Source: Halobaculum sp. MBLA0147
Lineage (GTDB): Archaea; Halobacteriota; Halobacteria; Halobacteriales; Haloferacaceae
NCBI RefSeq assembly: GCF_041361345.1
Contig: NZ_JBGKAD010000006.1
Location: forward strand, 17,853 to 81,852
DNA: 64,000 bases
Reading direction: 5' to 3'
Shown: positions 54,872 to 62,142 of the stretch, one piece after another
Layout: the number at the start of each line of letters is the position of its first letter
Numbering within the stretch: the first letter of the stretch is position 1
The notes under the pieces: model-generated
Database searches by the model: none
The model's input: the letters and a program-made list of their open reading frames with translations, nothing else
What the model was told of the DNA's origin: nothing
Made by a program: the position numbers and the translations under genes

Positions 54872-55117
54872 ATGAGCAAAGTCGTCCTCCCCGAGCCACT
54901 CGTCGAGTGCCACCGGTGTGGGGGTGAGCTCGAGCGCGACGACCGCACGGTGTCCTGTTCCGAGTGCGACGGCTGGTTCCTCGTCCAGGGCGATCCCGAA
55001 CAGTCGCTGTCGCGGTTCGACCTCGTCGCGATCGTCGAACACGCCCGCGATCACCCACCGGCCTGCGAGTGTTCCGCGTGTCTCTACACTCGGCGCGAGG
55101 CTGAGGGGTACGCTTAG
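54872..55117 (+). CDS. small zinc-finger protein
   Basis: 81 residues, ATG start. Four CxxC-type knuckles: ECHRCGGE, SCSECDGW and CECSACLY, giving one or two zinc sites; otherwise acidic. Haloarchaeal genomes contain many such small zinc proteins of unknown or regulatory function. Its stop overlaps the convergent small membrane gene by four bases. Sits between repH and parA. Confidence 0.7.
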   Translation: MSKVVLPEPLVECHRCGGELERDDRTVSCSECDGWFLVQGDPEQSLSRFDLVAIVEHARDHPPACECSACLYTRREAEGYA

Positions 55118-55260
55118 AGCCCTGCTAGGGCCTGGTCCATCGCTGCACTGTACTCCAACGCAAAGAGCAGGATCCCGAGCGCCGCCACCGCTACAGCGAT
55201 CGCCATTCCGATCTCTGATTGTCCACGCTTACTGCCCCAGAAGCGATCTTTCGCTCCCAT
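55114..55260 (-). CDS. 48-residue single-span membrane protein
   Basis: ATG at 55260 gives MGAKDRFWGSKRGQSEIG followed by one membrane segment (MAIAVAVAALGILLFALEY) and a short tail. A longer in-frame start exists but would extend into the promoter region of parA. Convergent with the zinc-finger gene. Function unknown. Confidence 0.55.
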   Translation of the reverse strand: MGAKDRFWGSKRGQSEIGMAIAVAVAALGILLFALEYSAAMDQALAGL

Positions 55261-55372
55261 ACTTGTATCAGATTGTGCCACGCACATAAGTAGTGGGGGC
55301 AGTTGAGACATAGATCTCTCGGATAGTGTCTGACGGAGGTTTATCACCTCTCCACACTTTTTGCTCTCTTTG

Positions 55373-56161
55373 ATGTCACAGAGCGCAGAGAGGATCGCCA
55401 TTACGAACCAGAAAGGCGGGGCCGGGAAGACGACCACGACGATCAACGTCGCCGGCGCGCTGTCGCGCCGCGGCTACGATGTCCTCGTGATCGACCTCGA
55501 CCCGCAGGGACACGCCACCGAGGGGCTGGGCTTCGGCGACTCCTACGACGCCCGGGATCGCGACTCGTTGTACGAGGTCCTGCCCGATCTCGACCGGCTG
55601 GACGAGCTTGAGTCGCTCGTCGTGACGCACGACGAGATGGATCTCGTCCCGTCACACCAGCGCATGATCAACATCGAGGACGAGCTCGCAAACGCCCGCC
55701 GCCGCGAGGAACGGCTCGGGATGCTTCTCGACGACGCGGACACCGCGTGGGACGTGGTTCTCGTGGACTGCCCGCCGAACCTCGGTATCCTCACCGACAA
55801 CGCTGTGGTCGCGACCGGCCAGGTCCTCATCCCGGCCCAGGCGCGGTCCACGTCGATCCGGGCGATCGAGCAACTGTTCCGCCAGCTCCGGTCGATCGAG
55901 ACGGCGTTCGACGACGTTGACGAGCTCGGCCTGGTCGCGAACGAGGTTGGCACGGACGGCGAGGCCGAGGAGATGATGGACTGGTTCAAAGAGACCTTTG
56001 AGAACAAAGAGCACTGTGAGGTCTTTGAGATCAGAAAACGGGTCGCCCTCCAGCGCGCTTGGAACAACGGCGTCTCCATCTTCGCACACGGCGAAGAGTG
56101 CGACATGGAGGCGGAGTACGACGCGATTGCCGGACACCTTGAGGAGGTCACGGATGTCTGA
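55373..56161 (+). CDS. parA: ParA/Soj-type partition ATPase
   Basis: 262 residues from ATG 55373 (a TTG four codons earlier is unlikely). Deviant Walker A NQKGGAGKTTT near residue 13-22 with signature Lys, VLVIDLDPQGHAT (motif A'), VVLVDCPPNLG (Walker B). Drives plasmid segregation by ATP-dependent DNA association. The 3' end overlaps the partner gene by eight bases. Together with RepH it defines the maintenance module. Confidence 0.9.
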   Translation: MSQSAERIAITNQKGGAGKTTTTINVAGALSRRGYDVLVIDLDPQGHATEGLGFGDSYDARDRDSLYEVLPDLDRLDELESLVVTHDEMDLVPSHQRMINIEDELANARRREERLGMLLDDADTAWDVVLVDCPPNLGILTDNAVVATGQVLIPAQARSTSIRAIEQLFRQLRSIETAFDDVDELGLVANEVGTDGEAEEMMDWFKETFENKEHCEVFEIRKRVALQRAWNNGVSIFAHGEECDMEAEYDAIAGHLEEVTDV

Positions 56162-56516
56162 GGGCAACGGCGACGCGAAGCGTGACCGCGACCCGTTCGC
56201 CGAGCGCTACGACCGCGACGACGAGGGAGAGTCAGAGACGACAGGGTCGTCAAAGAGCTCAAAGAGCGTGAAGAGCGCAGAGAGTACAGAGACAGCAGAG
56301 AGCAAGGAGACGATCCGAGACCGGAAGAACGTCAACATGTACCTGCCGGAGGACCTCGTTGACGACCTCCAGATCCGCTACGCGCAGATGGAAGCGAAGT
56401 GGCGAGCCGAGCACGGCGAGTCGCTCGCGAAGAACCGTGAGTACTACCCTGCGGTGGTTCGCGCGGCCCTGAACGACACGACCGTCGCGGAGGAGCTCGG
56501 CCTCGAAGAGAAGTAG
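56154..56516 (+). CDS. ParB-like partner protein (putative)
   Basis: 120 residues, ATG overlapping parA. N-terminal 60 residues are a disordered Ser/Glu/Lys-rich tail with the repeated SSKSSKS pattern; then RDRKNVNMYLPEDLVDDLQI followed by two helices, the layout of a ribbon-helix-helix DNA-binding dimer. Small RHH proteins coupled to ParA bind centromere repeats; the direct repeats at 56911 and 57100 are candidates. Confidence 0.7.
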   Translation: MSEGNGDAKRDRDPFAERYDRDDEGESETTGSSKSSKSVKSAESTETAESKETIRDRKNVNMYLPEDLVDDLQIRYAQMEAKWRAEHGESLAKNREYYPAVVRAALNDTTVAEELGLEEK

Positions 56517-56910
56517 GACAGTCGTCGCAGCCGTGGCCGTCTTGTCTCCAGCCGCCTTCGATACCGCCCTGTAGGAGTACGTCAACATCTTCGACATGCA
56601 GGTGAAGTCGAGTACTTGCTGTGGGTGTAGGGTTACGACGCGGTGTCCAACCCGCATACCCTCCTGACTTGCGATCCCGAAGTCGGAGCAGGCACAACTT
56701 TCACTCGGGTCTGGACACGCTTTTATCTGCCTGTCCACTGTGGACAAGATGTGGATGGTCGCCCTGGAACGGGTCACCATAATGAAAAAGTAAATTAGCG
56801 AATGACGGCAGTTCAGCGGCTAAGGCGCCGGTTATATAGATCTATTAAAACCGGAATCGCACCGCTTATGTTAACCGCTGTCATTGACGGTGTGCGGGCA
56901 CGTGAGATTC

Positions 56911-57121
56911 CGGGCGCTTAGCCCAGAACCGCCCGATCACGCCACTGCCCGTTCGGATGTACCGGCCTCGAGACGACTAGTCGCAACTACGGAACCATGA
57001 TCGAACTAACAACGATCGCGGCCACACTGGCGCTGGTGACACTCTCGCCGCGGATCACGATCGAGGTGTCACTCACGGTGTCAAGTGGCCCGAACGAGTC
57101 GGGCGCTTAGCCCAGAACCGC
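56911..57121. repeat. 22-base direct repeat, two copies
   Basis: CGGGCGCTTAGCCCAGAACC plus GC occurs identically at 56911-56932 and 57100-57121, 189 bases apart. Each contains the inverted repeat GGGC-gctta-GCCC. Weaker similarity extends about 30 bases to the left (tgtca-t-acggtgt). Placed downstream of parA and its partner, so possible centromere sites. Confidence 0.65.
56997..57110 (+). CDS. possible 37-residue protein ending in repeat
   Basis: ATG 56997 opens a frame with a hydrophobic N-terminus (MIELTTIAATLALVTLSP) and the stop in the second copy of the 22-base repeat. Composition is compatible with a small secreted or membrane peptide; no other support. Confidence 0.25.
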   Translation: MIELTTIAATLALVTLSPRITIEVSLTVSSGPNESGA

Positions 57122-57135
57122 ACCGAGAGCGAAGT

Positions 57136-57154
57136 ACCCCTCCGACTTAGGGGT
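57136..57154 (+). terminator. hairpin followed by T-rich stretch
   Basis: ACCCCT, seven-base loop, AGGGGT, then TTCTGATTTC. Perfect 6-bp stem with T-rich tail on the plus strand. Could end the parA transcript or the possible short gene at 56997. Confidence 0.4.
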
Positions 57155-57466
57155 TTCTGATTTCACCATTCTGACGAGTGTCCTCCGTCTTTCTGCATCG
57201 CGTGATATGTTTTACCGCGAAGAACCACCGTCGACAACAACGCTACCCCGGGACCTGACCATCCAACACTACACCTCGCGCATTGTGTACTTCAGGCCCC
57301 CGAGCTGGTGCCGTTGAGTACAGCGGACTGGTTGTCACACCGAGTGTGCCGCGTACGCTTTGAGGTCCGGTCACGAATGACCGTCCGTACTGTCGGCTAA
57401 TAACCACTGTGTCCTCCACCTTCTCTCACGAGAGTCGCTGTATCCCACTGAACTAACCACAGTGTG

Positions 57467-57883
57467 TTACATCTGCTTCTGCTCCTCTGTCCGAACATCG
57501 CCGAACATCCATCCGACGATGCCCCCACCGATCACCGCTCCAAACACGACAAAGATCCAACTCGTAAACGCGCCAACGAGACCAAGCAGAGCGGCACCGG
57601 CAGCGGTAGCAGCGCCAGTTCCAGGCTCATCGGCAGCACTGCTGATGATTCCCGTCAGCGCGATGTTCGCGAACCAATTTACGACTGAACTGAGAATTCC
57701 TCCGACGAACCCGACAACCGCCCCGCGACGCGCGCCTGACCGCCCCCCAGATGCGATCAAAAAGGCGACAATGCATCCACCAGCGAACCCTGCCACCGTT
57801 TTGAACACAGGGCCGAGAATGATACCGATTGTAGGGATGATCGAGAGCAATCCTAAGAATACGATCACTGCTGACCCTATCAA
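57467..57883 (-). CDS. DUF5518-like membrane protein
   Basis: 138 residues with four hydrophobic segments: AVIVFLGLLSIIPTIGIILG, AGFAGGCIVAFLIASGG, GAVVGFVGGILSSVVNWF and GLVGAFTSWIFVVFGAVIGG. Gly/Ala-rich helices with small-residue packing match the haloarchaeal DUF5518 family of unknown function. ATG start; single gene facing the par region. Confidence 0.75.
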   Translation of the reverse strand: MIGSAVIVFLGLLSIIPTIGIILGPVFKTVAGFAGGCIVAFLIASGGRSGARRGAVVGFVGGILSSVVNWFANIALTGIISSAADEPGTGAATAAGAALLGLVGAFTSWIFVVFGAVIGGGIVGWMFGDVRTEEQKQM

Positions 57884-58167
57884 CAGGGCCTGCTGTCAAT
57901 CGGATATGTTCATAACTATGGCTCTTCGGAAGCATGAATAAACCTTTTCTCCTCGTCGCTGACTAACACCTGCCACACAAACTATCCCAGAAACGCGGGT
58001 TTAGCGGCGATGCGGGGTGACGGTAACACTGGGTGCAGGGTTGAGGCGGGTCAGACCCTACGTCAGCGGTGCAGGCACGCAACACGCTGGTAGGCGGTAC
58101 TACACCCGGCATTATGAGGGAGTGTTCGACTCACTTGATGGGTGTACAGGCCGCCTCACGCGTGATA

Positions 58168-58362
58168 GGATGCTGGGCAGGTGACGGCGAGTACCGATCG
58201 AACCTCGACAGGGGCTCGCCGCCTGTGGGGTGGAGCACCGCCCAGCATCCGTCGTAGGTGGTGACGGCGTTTAGAGCCTTGGCTGTCGTGTGTTGCGGTT
58301 CGTCGCCATCCCGTTGCATGGTCGGGCTGTCGGCGAGCATCTCGGGGGATGCAACGGGGTGG
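58168..58362. ncRNA. candidate structured RNA or hairpin-rich DNA
   Basis: Two strong long-range stems lie side by side. Stem 1: GGATGCTGGGC (58168-58178) with GCCCAGCATCC (58240-58250), enclosing CGGCGAG (58185-58191) with CTCGCCG (58215-58221). Stem 2: CCATCCCGTTGCAT (58306-58319) with ATGCAACGGGGTGG (58349-58362), 13 of 14 matched and the mismatch G-U compatible. No protein frame here has coding character. Neither RNase P nor SRP RNA signatures are present. Strand of transcription unknown. Confidence 0.4.
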
Positions 58363-58534
58363 ATGGAGTCGGAACGCTCGCCGTGGAGTCCACGACCCCG
58401 ACACCACAGACAGGAGTGTGACAGACTTAGATCCTACGTCGGACCAACCTGCTCTCTTACATCGATCTGGCCTGTAGAGACCCACCTGCCGGACGAGGCG
58501 TGAGAAGCAGAAGCTGATACTCGACATGTATACA

Positions 58535-58597
58535 ACTTTGCCCGGTGAACCGTGTGAAGCCCGGTAGAGGGCTCGAAACGGGCAAAGTCTCTTTATC
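58535..58597 (+). promoter_or_regulatory. 10-bp inverted repeat and TATA box before 58618 gene
   Basis: ACTTTGCCCG (58535-58544) and CGGGCAAAGT (58579-58588) are exact complements; inside is a second hairpin, AGCCC-ggtaga-GGGCT (58558-58573). The TATA-like ctttatcat (58590-58598) follows at once and the GTG start lies about 20 bases further, so the inverted repeat covers the upstream activator or repressor position. Confidence 0.5.
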
Positions 58598-58617
58598 ATC
58601 ACCTCCGGCTGTCCGGT

Positions 58618-58839
58618 GTGAGCGAGCCCTTGATGACGGAACTCGAGGCGTACAGTGAAGCAGTCAACGAGGCTCCCGGCCCCGCCGACTACACGGTGAG
58701 GACGGAGTACAGTTGGGCGGAGTTCTGTCGCCGGTGTGACCTACACCTGCAGAAGGAGGCCGACTCCAAGGCGATCGACATGCCGAATCACTTCGCGGTC
58801 ACGGTGATCGAGTCGACCGAGGAACTCCGCTCAGACTAA
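58618..58839 (+). CDS. small hypothetical protein
   Basis: 73 residues from GTG 58618 (leaderless) or 68 from ATG 58633. Acidic, with a Cys pair (AEFCRRCDLHL) and a compact alpha/beta composition. No family recognised. The strong inverted repeat in front suggests tight regulation. Confidence 0.5.
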   Translation: MSEPLMTELEAYSEAVNEAPGPADYTVRTEYSWAEFCRRCDLHLQKEADSKAIDMPNHFAVTVIESTEELRSD

Positions 58840-58927
58840 CCAACACTCCGTTCCACAGACACCGGGACGTTGGTTAGCCGTGTGGATCGGTCTACGCACT
58901 CTCGGCGACATCCAGATAGAAGACTCG

Positions 58928-59029
58928 CTACTCGTGGAGTGCGTCGAAGATCTCGCGCTGCTCTTCGATCAGATCGTCGACCTGCTCCTCGAGGTCACGC
59001 CCGTTCTCATCCGGATCACGAAGACTCAT
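58928..59029 (-). CDS. 33-residue acidic peptide after doc
   Basis: ATG at 59029 preceded by GGAGG seven bases upstream; MSLRDPDENGRDLEEQ continues as a strongly acidic amphipathic helix (VDDLIEEQREIFDALHE) to TAG at 58928. The Shine-Dalgarno and the position 45 bases downstream of the Doc-like toxin suggest a genuine small gene, possibly an antitoxin fragment or companion. Confidence 0.5.
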   Translation of the reverse strand: MSLRDPDENGRDLEEQVDDLIEEQREIFDALHE

Positions 59030-59074
59030 TCGTGCCTCCGGCTATGCTGTGGAGTGAATTGAACTTTGTGTTGC

Positions 59075-59467
59075 TCATGGCTCTAACCGATCCTCGTCGA
59101 TCTCCCCAGTCGCGAGCCAGTCCGCGATCTCGTCGACATCGAACCGGCGAATCCGTTTCAGGATGTGTGGTACCCGGTCGTCGGTCACAGCCGGTTCTGC
59201 ATCGTGATTCTTCAGGTAGATGTTCGTGACCGTCCACGCTGTCCGCTTGTTCGCATCCTCGAAATAGTGCGACGTGATCAGGTCACGGAGGAGCGCGGCG
59301 GCCCGCATGTAGGTGCCGTCGTGCTCGGCGACACCGTTGAGGAGGCGTTCAATCTTCAGGCGCGGCGCGGCGACTGCTGCGCCAGTGTACTTCAGGTCGT
59401 ACTGCTTCTCGATCCGGTCATGTATGTCGATCACCTGCCGGGCGTCCGGGAGGTCGTCCTCACTCAT
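59075..59467 (-). CDS. doc: Doc-like Fic-fold toxin
   Basis: 130 residues. The Doc variant of the Fic motif, HYFEDANKRTAW, is at 67-78, and the N-terminal IDIHDRIEKQY matches Doc. Doc proteins phosphorylate the translation elongation factor (EF-Tu in bacteria; the archaeal counterpart would be aEF1A). Its usual antitoxin should be encoded immediately upstream. There only the C-terminal part of a winged-helix gene is left, cut by an IS6-type element, so the toxin's control may be disturbed. Confidence 0.85.
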   Translation of the reverse strand: MSEDDLPDARQVIDIHDRIEKQYDLKYTGAAVAAPRLKIERLLNGVAEHDGTYMRAAALLRDLITSHYFEDANKRTAWTVTNIYLKNHDAEPAVTDDRVPHILKRIRRFDVDEIADWLATGEIDEDRLEP

Positions 59468-59521
59468 CGTCGCCCCCGCGGGTAATGCGCGCCCGGTCGT
59501 AGTTCGTTGGGATCGATGGCC

Positions 59522-59656
59522 TCAGCCATCCCTCGTTTCCCAGAACAATGAGCCTCCTACCTCTCTACTCACGACTTTGCCTTGGTCTCGGAGTTTGTCC
59601 AACCAGTAGTACGCTGTCCGGTCTGGGCAGCCTACTGAATCCGCGACATCCGAAGG
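59522..59656 (-). pseudogene. winged-helix antitoxin-like gene truncated by IS
   Basis: Frame readable only up to the insertion border: PSDVADSVGCPDRTAYYWLD then KLRDQGKVVSREVGGSLFWE and RDG stop. This is the second half of a winged helix (recognition helix plus wing). The N-terminal half is missing and the sequence changes exactly at the terminal repeat of the insertion element, so insertion caused the loss. Probably the regulator or antitoxin of the adjacent doc. Confidence 0.55.
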
Positions 59657-60350
59657 GTGGTGTTCAGATTAGGATTGAAGAACGAGGCGTGGCGCTTTCT
59701 GAGTGACTTATGCCCGAAAACGCACGCCTCAGCGGATGTCTCGACCAGATCGACTTAGAGTTTGTGGAGCGAGAAGCGACACCACGGCTGCTGATGAAAC
59801 TCAGTATTCAGCTGCACCTCGCCGGCCTCTCACTCTCGAATACTGTTTAGTTTCTCGATGTGTTTGGTGTCGATCGTGTTCGATCCACCGTTCACAACTG
59901 GGTTCACAAGGCCGATCTACAGCCCAGATCGGGACAGACCCCGGATCACGTCGCGGTCGACGAGACCGTGATCCACTCGACGACGACCGCTACTGGCTGT
60001 ACGCTGCCGTCGATCCCGACTCGAACGAACTACTCCATACGAAGCTCGAACCGACCAGAAACAACGCTCTCGCTGTGAAGTTCTTCCGAACTCCGTGAGA
60101 AACGCGACGTTGACGACGCCGTGTTTCTCATCGACGATGCACCTCAACTTCACAGTGCTTGTCAACGCCACAGCCTCGATCACCACGTCACCCGCCACGG
60201 TGATCGCAACAGCGTCGAACGTGTCTTCAGAGAGGTAAAACGCAGAACATCTAGTTTCTCAAACTGTTTCAGCAACGCCAGTCGAAAAACAGCAGACGAG
60301 TGGTTGCGTCGCTTCGCCTTCGCATGGAACCGGCTTATCTGAACACTACC
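59656..60350 (+). mobile_element. decayed IS6-family insertion sequence
   Basis: Terminal inverted repeats: GGTGGTGTTCAGATTAGG at the left end and, read on the opposite strand, GGTAGTGTTCAGATAAGC at the right end (60333-60350). About 695 bp, one transposase, typical of haloarchaeal IS6 elements. No 8-bp target duplication is visible, so one flank has probably been lost or rearranged. Confidence 0.75.
59710..60342 (+). pseudogene. IS6-type transposase with nonsense and frameshift mutations
   Basis: ATG 59710 starts a normal IS6 transposase (MPENARLSGCLDQIDLEFVE), but a TAG at 59848-59850 interrupts it, then the frame changes near 59975 (HVAVDETV to DDDRYWLYAAVDPDSNELL) and again near 60090 (AVKFFR to KRDVDDAVFLIDDA). 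The final segment VERVFREVKRRTSSFSNCFS to RFAFAWNRLI is intact. DDE residues are spread over three frames, so no active enzyme can be made. Confidence 0.85.
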
Positions 60351-60382
60351 GGGTCAGAACCCGGCGTTGTAAATCAGGCCGC

Positions 60383-61780
60383 TCAGACTGCCTCTAGTTG
60401 GTCGTAGACTTCGCCGAAGTTGTCGTATTCGTGGCTCTGGTCATTTCTGACCTCGTCCACTACTTCTTCATCTTCAACTTCGTAGAACGCGAACCCGCCA
60501 CCGAAGTACTCATCGTAGCTATCATCACCGGGTTCTACAGTATCGATAACTCCATTCAGTTCTGGATCATCAATATACTTACCCACAGCAAAGCTAGCCA
60601 TATCCCAGATATCTTCAAAATCAGTATTAACGCCAGATTTATTGTAATCCAATAATGTACGGGTCAACTGCTCCGTCGAACCAGTAGTCATAGTGATATT
60701 ATCTACTGGGGCATCTCCTCTAGCCAGTACTGCTTGTTCATCATTAAAGTTGTTGTATTCATCTGTTGCGACACTGTAAATCATCTCTACAGCTTGATCC
60801 TTTGCATCTTCGAAGCTGATGCCCTGGCGATCCCATTCATCCGTGTGGAAAAGTACTGGGTGGTGAAGACTTGTTGCATCTCTCCTTGCTTCGTCATTTG
60901 GATCCTCTATGACTCTCCAGTTTTGTATTTCAACATGTGATTGTGCAGTGCCATTACCTGACCAAGGTCCTCCGGAGTTGAAAGTTCTTACCTTATCATC
61001 GTCAGGGGAGTATAGCATTCCTGCTTTTCTGCTACCCATTTCCATGGGTACTTCCCAGGCCAGAACATCAAAGTCATGATGTCTCTGGTATGCCTCTCTC
61101 ATAATCACACCTCGTTCTTTCTGAGATACCTGCTCATCTGTCCCGTCTATAGAGACTACCAGACTGTGGCCAAGATCCAGAGACTCTTCTACTGTATCAG
61201 CGTTCAACCAATCTTGTTCATCATAATAAGGTTGTGAATCTGCTGTCTCTCTCAGGTATCCTTCATCTTTAGCGGTTTCAAACAATTGCTCACCAACAAA
61301 TGATTCTACTATCTGCTCCATTGGAGCATCGTAGTTAGGGTCATTCGCCATGATATCGAAGTTGCTTTCCCGGATCAGCTTCAGTGCTTCAAAGTCGACA
61401 GTATGATCATCATTCTCTCTATCAGTCGAAAACTCGAAGGCCGGGTGATCCTGTACTACTCCGCCTACACTGCCTGAAACATACTGGCCTAGTTCACTTC
61501 TCAAAGCGTCATTTCTTCCAGGCTCTAGGTCCCACCGGTAATCCGCTGGACGATCAACATCTTGTTCGTCCTCTTCGGTTTCAGTCTCCTCATCGTCCTC
61601 GGTCGGAGTTTCATCTTCTGGTGTATCGGTATCCTGTGGAGTATCAGTAGGTGTATCCGTCGGTGTACCTGTAGAATTATCTGTAGGTGTGCCGTCGCCG
61701 TCTTCCTGAGATCCAGAACAGCCAGCAATTAGTGTCGACACTGCAATAGTGGAACCGGAGAGGAAACGCCGTCGTCTCAT
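60383..61780 (-). CDS. Tat-exported lipoprotein, unknown
   Basis: 465 residues. N-terminus MRRRRFLSGSTIAVSTLIAGCS has a twin-arginine motif, hydrophobic stretch and lipobox LIAGC, so the mature protein is lipid-anchored outside the cell. A long Thr/Pro/Asp/Glu linker (about 25-75) is typical of haloarchaeal lipoproteins. The main domain is acidic, Asn/Tyr-rich, with no recognised family. Codon use is clearly AT-richer than in neighbours, suggesting recent transfer. Single gene, flanked by the IS6 remnant and a repeat-bearing upstream region. Confidence 0.8.
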   Translation of the reverse strand: MRRRRFLSGSTIAVSTLIAGCSGSQEDGDGTPTDNSTGTPTDTPTDTPQDTDTPEDETPTEDDEETETEEDEQDVDRPADYRWDLEPGRNDALRSELGQYVSGSVGGVVQDHPAFEFSTDRENDDHTVDFEALKLIRESNFDIMANDPNYDAPMEQIVESFVGEQLFETAKDEGYLRETADSQPYYDEQDWLNADTVEESLDLGHSLVVSIDGTDEQVSQKERGVIMREAYQRHHDFDVLAWEVPMEMGSRKAGMLYSPDDDKVRTFNSGGPWSGNGTAQSHVEIQNWRVIEDPNDEARRDATSLHHPVLFHTDEWDRQGISFEDAKDQAVEMIYSVATDEYNNFNDEQAVLARGDAPVDNITMTTGSTEQLTRTLLDYNKSGVNTDFEDIWDMASFAVGKYIDDPELNGVIDTVEPGDDSYDEYFGGGFAFYEVEDEEVVDEVRNDQSHEYDNFGEVYDQLEAV

Positions 61781-62142
61781 TACCAGATACCTTCTAATGC
61801 AACTCTGAAAATTGTTCTGTACTCAGTATCTCTGAGTCAGCATCGCAACCCGTGGGTCCTCGAAAGCGTAGAACTCGACCCGGTCGCCGTTGTAGATCCC
61901 GCTCACTTGTTAGGTGTTCGCTGTACAGTGGCCGGATCGGGCCTATGTGCTTTCCAGGCGCACAACCGGCTGCGGACTTCATCGTACCGGCCACCTAACA
62001 GATAGTTGACAGTCAGATACAGCAGTGGGCAGGAGGGTCGAACCTCCTCCTGGTATATAAATCCCCTCCACACGCTTATAAGAAGAGCGTAGGTAGCACG
62101 TGTTGTGCAGGTTCACGAACTCAAATCTGTCACGCGCGTTTT
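61781..62142. other. intergenic with long inverted repeats, integrase promoter
   Basis: TGTTAGGTG (61908-61916) pairs with CACCTAACA (61992-62000), and GTGGCCGG (61928-61935) with CCGGCCAC (61987-61994); these alternatives are mutually exclusive. A T-arm-like AGGAGG-gtcgaa-CCTCCT (62031-62048) stands directly before the TATA-like tatataaat (62054-62062) of the integrase gene. The position fits an attachment or excision site, but no second copy was found. Confidence 0.4.

Larger units (their letters stand above)
56517..57466. other. intergenic region with repeats and hairpins downstream of par genes
   Basis: Contains a near-perfect palindrome CCGGTTATATAG/CTATTAAAACCGG (56828-56854), two copies of a 22-base repeat (listed separately), a terminator-like hairpin (57136-57154), and a possible 37-codon frame at 56997-57110. 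A short GGCTAAGGCGCC block at 56817-56831 resembles the repeat core in inverted orientation. Likely centromere or origin-associated. Confidence 0.5.
57884..58617. other. hairpin-rich intergenic region
   Basis: More than 700 bases without a supported gene, dominated by the inverted repeats at 58168-58362 and 58535-58588 and by small palindromes such as GGGTCAGACCC (58039-58049) and CGTGGAGTCCACG (58381-58393). Density of perfect inverted repeats is far above the rest of the window. Confidence 0.5.

Noticed and set aside
58535..58588. Hammerhead-type ribozyme
   Set aside because: A GAAAC after a hairpin and an outer closing stem look similar, but the CUGAUGA core is absent (GUGUGAAG instead).
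62031..62048. tRNA gene 3' end
   Set aside because: T-arm-like stem-loop but the loop lacks the TTC start and no acceptor, D or anticodon arms can be placed.
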